Positions 7,122 through 15,537 of a DNA stretch of 32,027 nt are shown in pieces (the stretch's first letter is position 1; each line of letters opens with the position of its first letter). The notes below the pieces were generated by a model that made no database searches, was not told the DNA's origin, and saw nothing but the letters and a program-made list of their open reading frames with translations. Source of the DNA: Actinomycetes bacterium (lineage in GTDB: Bacteria > Actinomycetota > Acidimicrobiia > Acidimicrobiales > JAKAVM01); the NCBI GenBank assembly GCA_021827485.1, contig JAKAVM010000112.1, positions 1 to 32,027 of the forward strand, given 5' to 3'. The translations under genes and the position numbers were made by a program.

Positions 7122-9406
7122 TAGTTTTGCTTTGAGCGCAACGCATCTATCCAACCAAGATAGGTGCCAGCATCACTTGTGATCAACGCAAGTGTTGTAG
7201 CTATAACTCGAATTGGATTGAACAGCTTTCTCAAACTCATGTCATTTCTATGGCGGAGCAGAACTCGGGCGGTTCTGGCAAGATAGAAAGCTAGTATAAC
7301 TCGTGAAACTCGCCTCTTTGATTTCTTTGCGAGGAGAGATATAGCAAATAAGCCAACGTATTGCTTCGAAAGTCCATAGTGCCAGCGTGACTGTAGGTGT
7401 GCTTGGACATTTACCTTTGAATAGCTGCGCGTCCTGAGAAAAAGCTGAAAATAGTTAGAAGGTAAAGACCAATAAACAACTGCATTTGGTGCCCATGCGC
7501 ACTTTTCAGGTGTCTTTAGAAGTTCTTCAAAATATAAAAGGTCCTCCGCTGCCCTTAGATTTGGAAAGCCTTCAGTTTGTTCCCATAAATCTTTGCGAAT
7601 CATCATTGAGGAGCTCGTTGGCCCTCGAATGAGACCGTTTTGTGATCGTGTCTTCGGAGGAACAATTGCTGGCCAATAGTAGTCGGGGAGTCCCTTTGAC
7701 TTTGGCTCGTAGCTACCAAATGCTACCGATACTTCAGGGTTCGTTTTAGTTAGTTCTTCGAGTGCTCCAAGCCAATTTGGATCAGCGCTACAACCTCCAT
7801 CGATCATTGCTACCCATGGAAAGTTTGAGTGTTCTATTCCAAAGTTCCGGCCAACTCCAGGCGAGTTATTGAACTTCGTGTAAATTGTTACCGGGATAGG
7901 ACCAAGTTGGGTGGTGAGTACTGGCATATCATAATCTGTTTTTTGCGAATCATTACCTAGATGATGACTCGCTTGTGATTTACTCAGCTTTTCAAATTGC
8001 GTTTGCAATTCAGGGCTACTTAGAAAGCGGGTTGTTCGGGAAACGCGTTCACACACTTCTACGATCTTCTCTGTTGTCCTATCGCTTGAACCTCCATCAA
8101 CAAAGATAATCTCAGCGGGTAGGCACGACTGCAGGGCAATGGATTCAATTAGCTCTGCAAGTGATCCTTCCTCATTCTTTAGGGGAGTGACCAGAGTAAT
8201 TGGTGCTATTGAATGGCTTATGATTGCCGCCTGGTGGAGGCTAATTTTATCATTAGAACTGCTCCTTGCGGTATTGAAATATAACTTTTCAAACTGAGGC
8301 ACTATTGCTTCAATCGAGAGGTTTTGAATAACGGATTTTTTTGCATTTGAACCAATTGAGATGCGAAGCTTGGAATCACTGCACAGTTCATATAGTGCAT
8401 CAAGTAATTCCTTAGGCTGTCTTGGATTGACTAGAATTCCGTTTTCATGGTCATCGATGATATCTAATGACCCACTCACTTTTGAAATAACTAATGGTTT
8501 ACCAATCCACATTGCCTCTACCATGACTTGCGAAAATGCTTCGTGAAGAGTTGGAGATACTACAATATCACAACACGCTATAAGATCAGCTACGTCGGTT
8601 CGCCACCCAAGAAACGTCACGTGGTTTTCCAGACCCAATTCACATACTTGCTTGCGCAAGCTATCTGCTTCAGGGCCATCGCCACCTATAATGCAAATAA
8701 AGTCTGGAAATAGGTGCCTAAGTTGGCTTAGTCCTTCAAGCAAGAACTTATGGCCTTTTTCCCAGTGCAATCTACTAAAACAACCTATAAGGATATTTGT
8801 GCGCTCAGAAGCTCCACGCAAGAGCGAGTCACGAAGAGCTTTGATTGCTCGTGGTGGTTTGGAATGGTACTTTTCAGAGTCAAACGGATATGGAATATAT
8901 ACAATCTTTGTTGATGCCACACTTTGTTTTTCGACTAGCAAGTCTTTGATCTGATTGGAAGGAACGACTGTTGCTAGTGAACCGGAAGTTACTAATTTTT
9001 CAATATCGAGATATAGCTTCCTTCGCAGTCCGTCAGTTAGTAGGTAAATCTCATCTGAGTAGTGACGACCGACAATAAGGCAACATTTAGGGTTGATATA
9101 AGTTGCCAATAGTGCAATTGCTGCTGGGTCAAAGTGATGAGCATGGATGATATCTATTGAATTGTCTCTGAGTAACTTTGCCAATTTGAGAGTTGCCAGA
9201 GGGTAGGAGGAACGCGAATTGCAGTTCAGTTGATGGTGCTCAATCCCCACCTCGTCATACCGGGGATCTTGGATATTTGACTCTGGACTGAGTGTAGCAA
9301 CGCTTGCTTCAAAGCGCTCTGGATCAAGGTTCCTAACGATATTGTCGATGAAATCAAACCTGTTTATCTTGTCCGCAAAGTGGAGTACCCGTAATCGTGA
9401 CTTCAC
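7121..9406 (-). CDS. GT4-GT2 fusion glycosyltransferase
   Basis: N-terminal GT4: IGCFSRLHWEKGHKFLLEG...VTFLGWRTDVADLIACCDIVVSPTLHEAFSQVMVEAM. C-terminal GT2: ITLVTPLKNEEGSLAELIESI...EIIFVDGGSSDRTTEKI...MIDGGCSAD. Uninterrupted 761-aa frame. Confidence 0.88.
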   Translation of the reverse strand: MKSRLRVLHFADKINRFDFIDNIVRNLDPERFEASVATLSPESNIQDPRYDEVGIEHHQLNCNSRSSYPLATLKLAKLLRDNSIDIIHAHHFDPAAIALLATYINPKCCLIVGRHYSDEIYLLTDGLRRKLYLDIEKLVTSGSLATVVPSNQIKDLLVEKQSVASTKIVYIPYPFDSEKYHSKPPRAIKALRDSLLRGASERTNILIGCFSRLHWEKGHKFLLEGLSQLRHLFPDFICIIGGDGPEADSLRKQVCELGLENHVTFLGWRTDVADLIACCDIVVSPTLHEAFSQVMVEAMWIGKPLVISKVSGSLDIIDDHENGILVNPRQPKELLDALYELCSDSKLRISIGSNAKKSVIQNLSIEAIVPQFEKLYFNTARSSSNDKISLHQAAIISHSIAPITLVTPLKNEEGSLAELIESIALQSCLPAEIIFVDGGSSDRTTEKIVEVCERVSRTTRFLSSPELQTQFEKLSKSQASHHLGNDSQKTDYDMPVLTTQLGPIPVTIYTKFNNSPGVGRNFGIEHSNFPWVAMIDGGCSADPNWLGALEELTKTNPEVSVAFGSYEPKSKGLPDYYWPAIVPPKTRSQNGLIRGPTSSSMMIRKDLWEQTEGFPNLRAAEDLLYFEELLKTPEKCAWAPNAVVYWSLPSNYFQLFLRTRSYSKVNVQAHLQSRWHYGLSKQYVGLFAISLLAKKSKRRVSRVILAFYLARTARVLLRHRNDMSLRKLFNPIRVIATTLALITSDAGTYLGWIDALRSKQN

Positions 9407-10422
9407 AGAGTATGCCTCTTGATTGATCGGGCTTTTGCCGTGGCTAGAATATCTGCAATTCCAACTGGATGGGTCCCCGGATTTGATACAGAAATTGCAG
9501 CCGCAAGATTAGCGAGTTTCATTGCCACTTCAAGTTCAATTCCTGCTGCCAGGCAACCCGTAACTACTGAGACAACACAGTCACCAGCTCCAGTTACATC
9601 AACTGGATTACATTCGTGAGCCTCAACATCTATTCGACATGAACCTGATGGTCTATATAGAGACATTCCTTGAAATCCTCTAGTAATAATAAAGCTGGCG
9701 GATTCTTGGGTGTCTTTGATAAGATGTGCCACGCCATTGTCCATCGACAAAGTGTCACTTTGTGAAACCGATGATCCAAGTTCAAGTTCTCTTACGTTCG
9801 GAGTTATTACGGTTGAAAAAGAGTACTTCGAATAGTCAATGCCTTTGGGGTCCACAACCACGGGTATATTTCGAGTATTGGCAAATTCAATCACTTGTCG
9901 AGTCAACTCAGGTGTAAGAAGGCCTTTATCATAATCAGATAGCAGTAGCGCATCTATCATCGTCCCAGATTGTTGCAAAGCTATCATTATCTCATTCTGA
10001 AAAGACGTAGAGATCTTTTCGGAAGATTCAATGTCTATTCTTGCAAGCTGAGTGCCTGAATCAAAGATCCGAGTCTTAACACTCGTTGGGCGAGTTGAAT
10101 CTGTTATCAGCGAGCTAGTTATTAGCTCACTTGCAATGAGGGATTTCAAAGTTGAACCTTCGTTATCATCGCCAACCAGTGATATAAAAGTTACCTGTGG
10201 GCCAAGTAAGCTTACCCCAATCGCTGCATTTGCGGCGCCTCCTGCACACACAACCGTTCGATCAACAACTATGACGTTACAGTTGGCTTCGGGCGATTGT
10301 CTTGTCGTCCTGCCATAGTAAAAGCGATCTAACATCGCATCACCAATCACAACAACATGTTTATTGGCAGATCTTGTAGCTAACTCCTGCGCCGCTAAGA
10401 ACAGTTCATCGAAATCAATCAA
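9403..10422 (-). CDS. hldA: PfkB-family D-glycero-beta-D-manno-heptose-7-phosphate kinase-like
   Basis: VVVIGDAMLDRFYYGRTTRQSPEAN...VVCAGGAANAAIGVSLLG...VDVTGAGDCVVSV; pairs with the adjacent adenylyltransferase. Confidence 0.82.
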   Translation of the reverse strand: MIDFDELFLAAQELATRSANKHVVVIGDAMLDRFYYGRTTRQSPEANCNVIVVDRTVVCAGGAANAAIGVSLLGPQVTFISLVGDDNEGSTLKSLIASELITSSLITDSTRPTSVKTRIFDSGTQLARIDIESSEKISTSFQNEIMIALQQSGTMIDALLLSDYDKGLLTPELTRQVIEFANTRNIPVVVDPKGIDYSKYSFSTVITPNVRELELGSSVSQSDTLSMDNGVAHLIKDTQESASFIITRGFQGMSLYRPSGSCRIDVEAHECNPVDVTGAGDCVVSVVTGCLAAGIELEVAMKLANLAAAISVSNPGTHPVGIADILATAKARSIKRHTL

Positions 10423-10910
10423 AGGTTATTTTGCTCCAAGATGGAAGAGGTGGAATAGCCCTCAAGTAGCTGGACATAGTGGAGGCATCCGCCATAAGAG
10501 GAGATTACGCTGGCTTCAGGGATCGGCTTACCGTTAGGGGGAGCGTAGTCGCTTCCCTTACAACAGACTTCGGGCTTGAGTAGTTCAATTGCCGAGCAAG
10601 GAAGATCATCGTCTAGTTCAATAATGTGATCTACCACCGCAATTGCTGACAGGACTTTAGCGCGATCTCGAAAGCCATAGCGTGGTCTCCCGTCTCCCTT
10701 GAGGTGTCGGACGCTCGCATCGCTGTTCAAACCTACAACTAGGACATCTCCAAGTTTGGATGCCTCATGCAAAAGGTGCACGTGGCCAACATGCACTACA
10801 TCGAAGCACCCATTTGTCCACACAAGAGACTTTCCTTGCGCCTTCCAGTCCATGCGCTCACGGATTAGATTTTCCAGGCTGAGAACTTTGTCTGTGTTTT
10901 GAACCTTCAC
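10419..10910 (-). CDS. hldC: D-glycero-beta-D-manno-heptose-1-phosphate adenylyltransferase-like
   Basis: LVWTNGCFDVVHVGHVHLLHEASKLGDVLVVGLNSDASVRHLKGDGRP...CCKGSDY: cytidylyltransferase-like fold, RfaE2-type. Confidence 0.85.
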   Translation of the reverse strand: MKVQNTDKVLSLENLIRERMDWKAQGKSLVWTNGCFDVVHVGHVHLLHEASKLGDVLVVGLNSDASVRHLKGDGRPRYGFRDRAKVLSAIAVVDHIIELDDDLPCSAIELLKPEVCCKGSDYAPPNGKPIPEASVISSYGGCLHYVQLLEGYSTSSILEQNNL

Positions 10911-11346
10911 AATGGGTCAGGTTGATCTTAGGGTTAGATCGAAGGACCTAGTAAGACTGAGTTGAACACTGATGAAAGCTGCGATTGCCATGAAGTCTTC
11001 GGAGTAATTGAGCCATCTTAGCAATAATACCGCCTTCAACCCTGGCTGCCAACGGACAGTTGAATAATCTTGATCAAAAAGATGCTGTCCAATTGGATAA
11101 GAGTCCAGGTCATCGGGCATCTCTCACCCTAGTGCTAGGTTCTCATGTCTTGGGCTGGCACGAATGGCTGGTCGGAGTCGCCAACCTGAAGGGCTGGCCT
11201 TAGCACCGTGAAAACTTTGTGCTAATCGAGATAAATCTCGTCATGGGTTTTATCTCCTTGGAGTACTAAACTATTGAGAATAGGAGTTATTTGATGTTAA
11301 GAACAGTTCAAATAGGTATCGACACTGGATCTAGGGCTATTGCCAG

Positions 11347-11769
11347 TTGTTGTTGTCGATCTCTCGAGGAAGCGGGCGTCCGATGATTGCCATTGCCTGG
11401 AGTGCACTAAGCGTACTTGCTTTGATGTCTATTAGCTTCCTGTTTGATGGAAGGTCTGATCGGCGCTTACTTAGAGCAACTATTGAGAAGTTGGGATCTG
11501 ATCTCAACGCCAGGCTCGATCAGACAGACGGTAGAATCGACCAACTAGGTTCTGATTTCAATACCAAGCTAGATCAAACCAACGCCAGGCTCGATCAGAC
11601 AAACATTAGAATCGACCAACTAGGTTCTGATCTGAATGCCAGAATAGACCATCAAGCAAGTGAGATTCGTTCCGAGATATCGGAACTTCGTAGTGTCGTG
11701 CTATCTACCAATGCTCGACTTGACTCCTTGGGCGAGAGAATTATAGGTCTTGAATCTCATCGCATTTGA
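11347..11769 (+). CDS. Single-TM protein with repetitive coiled coil
   Basis: MIAIAWSALSVLALMSISFLFDG followed by LGSDLNARLDQTDGRIDQLGSDFNTKLDQTNARLDQTNIRIDQLGSDLNARID. Real start uncertain (M at about 11383 possible). Confidence 0.6.
   Translation: MLLSISRGSGRPMIAIAWSALSVLALMSISFLFDGRSDRRLLRATIEKLGSDLNARLDQTDGRIDQLGSDFNTKLDQTNARLDQTNIRIDQLGSDLNARIDHQASEIRSEISELRSVVLSTNARLDSLGERIIGLESHRI
11506..11637 (+). repeat. 57-bp direct repeat with 75-bp offset inside the coiled-coil ORF
   Basis: aacgccaggctcgatcagaca(g/a)ac...agaatcgaccaactaggttctgat at 11506-11562 and 11581-11637. Confidence 0.85.
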
Positions 11770-12007
11770 CTACGCTGTCTTTTGCCAAAACCTACACAAC
11801 AGAATTGTACGATTGGATGATGCACACGAGGTAGCGCATTTCGAGAGGAAATGCTTAGGTTTCTGGAAGGTCAGCATCAGAGAATCATCCAAGATGTATC
11901 GACAGTGCGCGAGATTTTGGCTATGGTAGCTAAAGTTGTTAGAACCTCGCTCGATCAGCTGACTATTGAAGATTGAACCTCTCCTTGCACGATTCATCTG
12001 ATAGGCC

Positions 12008-13141
12008 CTACTCATCTAAGACTTTGGTGGCGTGCTCTAAAATCTGGAGTGTTGAGATAGATTGCATCTGCCTACAGGGTTTGAAGTAACAAGTTTCCCA
12101 AGCACATCTATTTTTGCAATCCTCATCTGAGCCATAGAGGGGAATTACCTTGTCATTTCTCCGGCTGTGTTCGGGCCGGCTAGAGCGGAAAAGACCAACT
12201 GTTCTCGTGCCAACAGCGGCTGAAATATGCATGGGACCACTATCGCTGGAAATAACTAACTGAGAGATTCGAAGCAGCTCAATCAGCTCACCAACGGACA
12301 ACTTCCCCCTCATATCTATATACGAACTATTTTGCAATTCGTTACTGTCTCTAAGTTCAAATCGTGTCGCATCCGGACCACCTATAATAATTGGAACTGC
12401 TCCAAAGCGACTCTGTAATTCTGAGCAAAGCTGCCCTATTTTACTTAGGGGCCAATGCTGACGTTGGGTACTTCCGAAAGGATGAATTGAAACAAGACAA
12501 CCAGATTGATCAATACCTAGGCCAGCAAGCTTGGCATCGAGGGTGGTCCTGTACTCAAGATTCTCTCCAATGAACCCTTGCGAACTTCCTCCTTTGAATC
12601 CAAGGCAGCGTAACGCCCCCAATCTTTCTTCAACCCCCCATATTCTAGGCGAGCCAATGGAGTAGGTGTGGGTCAGAACTGGTGCGAGGAAACACTCTTT
12701 GGCCCCGATCCTGATCGGAATTTGTTGGATCTCGGCAAGTCCTAGTAGATCGTCGCCTAGTGCAATAACCACACAATCAAAACCTCCTCTAGAGATCCAG
12801 TTTCTTAGTTGCTTGGTCATCGGGGCATTGCGAATTGAAAATGGAGTGCCATCAAAACAATAGACCTCGGAAACGTTATCAAATCCAAGGAAAAGAGCTT
12901 GGTTAGTACTATTGGAGAGTACAGAGATATCGGTTCCAGGTAGTTCACGCCCGAGAGCTTCAAGTACGGGTAACGACATTACGCTGTCGCCAAGAAGTCC
13001 GGTTACGCATAAGAGAAGTTTCTTTGGTACTGACTCGTAGCTAGGGGGCGTGCCAGCTCTAATTTTGACGCTAATTTTGAAAAGCCAAAGTGCTAAGAGT
13101 CGTCGAACGAGAAAATATAGCTTATATAATGTGGTGCTCAA
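12008..13141 (-). CDS. GT9 / heptosyltransferase-like glycosyltransferase
   Basis: LLCVTGLLGDSVMSLPVLEALGRELPGTDISVLSN...VSIHPFGSTQRQHWPLSKIGQL...LVISSDSGPMHISAAVGTRTVGLFRSSRPEHSRR. Confidence 0.87.
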   Translation of the reverse strand: MSTTLYKLYFLVRRLLALWLFKISVKIRAGTPPSYESVPKKLLLCVTGLLGDSVMSLPVLEALGRELPGTDISVLSNSTNQALFLGFDNVSEVYCFDGTPFSIRNAPMTKQLRNWISRGGFDCVVIALGDDLLGLAEIQQIPIRIGAKECFLAPVLTHTYSIGSPRIWGVEERLGALRCLGFKGGSSQGFIGENLEYRTTLDAKLAGLGIDQSGCLVSIHPFGSTQRQHWPLSKIGQLCSELQSRFGAVPIIIGGPDATRFELRDSNELQNSSYIDMRGKLSVGELIELLRISQLVISSDSGPMHISAAVGTRTVGLFRSSRPEHSRRNDKVIPLYGSDEDCKNRCAWETCYFKPCRQMQSISTLQILEHATKVLDE

Positions 13142-14331
13142 CTTTGGCTAGTCTTTGGAGTTTTCCACTTTGAGCCGACGTATATGGGCGCTCCCATAAC
13201 TACACCCGTCGGAAGCTCAATATGGGAAGTTCCGGCCGCCTCAAACTGGCCAATAATGCTAAAGTCAAGGACAACCGCATCGCCAGAGTCAACTAGGCCA
13301 AGCCACAAGTATCCAGTGCCGCCAACGAGTGGATAGTAGTCAAGATCGCAAGCAATAGTTTCATAGCCTTGTTGAATCTCTATTGTATTGGTAACAACAA
13401 AGGCTGGAGATATGGGGGCTTGGCTAATTCCAATAAAGCATTTTCCGCTCCAAGAGATATCTGAATTCATCTCAATGACAACCGAGACCTTCTCACCGCA
13501 AGTAGGAGGTCCACTATCACTTGTAACTTTGATTGAAGTGAGCTGGATTGGCCCGCTATCTTTCAAATGAAGTGTGGCAAGCCCTTCGAGGGAACGCAGG
13601 TAGGAGTTTATTACTTGTTCGGTTGGTCCATCCATCGCAACGATCCCATTATCCAACCATATAGTTCGTTTACACATTGCTTGGACGGTAGATAGGTCGT
13701 GAGATACATAAACTAGCGTTGCGCCTTCTGCCAAGATCTCACGCATTCGCCCCAGAGATTTCTGCTGAAATGACGCGTCACCAACTGCAAGGACTTCATC
13801 GACCAACAAAACTCGGGGTTCCAACATCGCAGCTATAGAAAATGCAAGTCTCATCTGCATCCCGCTTGAGTAGAACTTGACCTGACGATCTATAGCCGAT
13901 CCAAGTTCAGCAAATACTACAATGTCTTCAAATCTCTCAGCTACGGCTTTCCTGGTCCAGCCCAGAAGAGAGCCGTAGATAAAAACATTTTCTCTGCCCG
14001 TCAAATCTTGGTGCAGCCCAGCCACAACCCCTAGAAGTGCGCCAACTCGACCACCTATCGAAGTCGTGCCTGCGTAGGGGACCATAACCTTAGACATCAA
14101 CTTCAACAAAGTTGTCTTGCCGGAACCATTGACGCCAATTAGACCGACAGATTCGCCCGGGGCGATCTCTATATTGATATCGCGAAGCGCCCAGCGCCAT
14201 CCTTCATCAGGGCGGCGAAGTACCTTAGCTAAAGCCCTTTGCATCTCATCGCGCAGCAACATCCGATGATCTGCTTTGAACCTCTTCCAGAGGTGTTCGA
14301 CGCTGATTGCTCCGTCAAGCAACGTCGGCAA
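13138..14331 (-). CDS. wzt: Polysaccharide ABC transporter ATP-binding protein, Wzt-like
   Basis: GLIGVNGSGKTTLLKLMSKV (Walker A), YSSGMQMRLAFSIAAMLEPRVLLVDEVLAVGD (signature/Walker B), plus a C-terminal extension as in Wzt. Confidence 0.88.
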   Translation of the reverse strand: MPTLLDGAISVEHLWKRFKADHRMLLRDEMQRALAKVLRRPDEGWRWALRDINIEIAPGESVGLIGVNGSGKTTLLKLMSKVMVPYAGTTSIGGRVGALLGVVAGLHQDLTGRENVFIYGSLLGWTRKAVAERFEDIVVFAELGSAIDRQVKFYSSGMQMRLAFSIAAMLEPRVLLVDEVLAVGDASFQQKSLGRMREILAEGATLVYVSHDLSTVQAMCKRTIWLDNGIVAMDGPTEQVINSYLRSLEGLATLHLKDSGPIQLTSIKVTSDSGPPTCGEKVSVVIEMNSDISWSGKCFIGISQAPISPAFVVTNTIEIQQGYETIACDLDYYPLVGGTGYLWLGLVDSGDAVVLDFSIIGQFEAAGTSHIELPTGVVMGAPIYVGSKWKTPKTSQS

Positions 14332-15184
14332 CCCTTGGCTCTAATCTCTTGAAGAGACTATATCCTATTGCAAGATATATGAACGAAGAAGGTATTGCAT
14401 AGGCAAGTAAATTCCATTCAGGCCCCTGATCAAAAAGAATGGCTTGACGAATGCTATCGATTATGGGAGCCAAGGGATTTATTGCAGAATAAATTACTTG
14501 GATATTCTCAGGGAGCTTTGAAAGTGAGTACATAACAGGGGTGGCAAAAAGACCGAATTGGACAATTATAGGAATGAGATGGCGAAGGTCTCTAAGGTAT
14601 ACCACGATGATTGAGGCAATCAGGGCTATTCCTAGCGTAAAAATTACTTCTAATAGGAAGAGAAACGGTACCCAGTAGGAGGTTGCAGAAGGGACGGTAT
14701 GTCCAATAGGGAACAAGACTAAGAAGATCAAGCTCGCTACAAACCCATCCACAATTGAAACCAAGACTGAAGAAATCGGAAAAACTTCTCTTGGGCAGTA
14801 GATCTTATTGACTAGATAAAGATTAGTCACAAGGCTCATCCCGCCTTGGGAGATTGAGTTAGCAAAGAACGTCCAGGGCACTAGACCTGCGTATGCAAAT
14901 AGATAGGCGGGTTTCCCGCTTGTACCTATGTTGATCACGCTATGAGCGGAAAGTAGCGTGAAAATAATCATGAGAGTTGCTGGGGTAAGAATTGCCCAGG
15001 CAAAGCCCAAGTGCGCTTGCTTGTAACGTACTCTAAGTTCCCGTTCAGTTAGGGCACGAAGAAGCCGTCTGGATCTGGCTAACTCTAATAAATCAGCTCT
15101 GGGGTTTAGTTTTCGTCGAAATCTAAGTTCACGAGGAGGCTGATCTGGTATTTGTCGGAATGGAGTTTCGCTAATGCTGCTCAT
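14315..15184 (-). CDS. wzm: ABC-2 type polysaccharide export permease, Wzm-like
   Basis: LRALTERELRVRYKQAHLGFAWAILTPATLMIIFTLL, multiple TM segments; overlaps the ATPase gene. Confidence 0.88.
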   Translation of the reverse strand: MSSISETPFRQIPDQPPRELRFRRKLNPRADLLELARSRRLLRALTERELRVRYKQAHLGFAWAILTPATLMIIFTLLSAHSVINIGTSGKPAYLFAYAGLVPWTFFANSISQGGMSLVTNLYLVNKIYCPREVFPISSVLVSIVDGFVASLIFLVLFPIGHTVPSATSYWVPFLFLLEVIFTLGIALIASIIVVYLRDLRHLIPIIVQFGLFATPVMYSLSKLPENIQVIYSAINPLAPIIDSIRQAILFDQGPEWNLLAYAIPSSFIYLAIGYSLFKRLEPRVADVA

Positions 15185-15341
15185 TTGATCGGATCAGTCT
15201 AGTTTATTGAATGGCTTGAGGGTGAAGTTTAGGCAGTTAGCACTATTAAATGAGGTTGGTAGTGAGGGTTTTCAGGGACCGCGGGAAGGTTTCAGACGGT
15301 GTGCACTTGTGGATCAAGGCCCATACCACTACTGTCTCATG

Positions 15342-15371
15342 CCCGTATAGTAAAGGCCATTACTATACGGG
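15342..15371. promoter_or_regulatory. Perfect 12-bp inverted repeat with 6-nt loop
   Basis: cccgtatagtaa-aggcca-ttactatacggg, in the gap between divergent genes; no T-tract follows. Confidence 0.6.
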
Positions 15372-15447
15372 TTAGGTCGTAATGTAACGGGTCTGCTGAA
15401 GCTTTGGCTTCCAAATTAGCTTAGAATGTTCTAATCAGCTTATGCTT

Positions 15448-15537
15448 GTGTGTTGATGGGTAGATTGAGATCAGCGCCACCGACAAATCGATGGTGGCGA
15501 CTGGACTACGCTGATGGGGGTAAGAAATAGTGTTTCT
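15448..15537 (+). pseudogene. Remnant of a P-loop ATPase gene, similar to 17271-17359
   Basis: caccgacaaatcgatggtggcgactggactacgctgatgggggtaaga...tgtttcta aligns with caccgacaaatcaatggtgatcactggactgcgcggggtgggtaagactgtgcttcta. Confidence 0.72.

Noticed and set aside
8361-8954. Plus-strand ORFs inside the GT4-GT2 gene
   Set aside because: Antisense shadow ORFs of a clearly coding frame.
10917-11120. 67-aa minus-strand ORF (MPDDLDSYPIGQHLFDQDYSTVRWQPGLKAV...) as a transposase fragment
   Set aside because: Looks possibly protein-like but I cannot assign it to any family from sequence alone.
11506-11637. Minisatellite or non-coding repeat
   Set aside because: Period is a multiple of 3 and stays in frame in a coiled-coil ORF; explained by protein repeats.
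15342-15371. Rho-independent terminator
   Set aside because: Stem is perfect but AT-rich in its middle and not followed by a T-tract on either strand.
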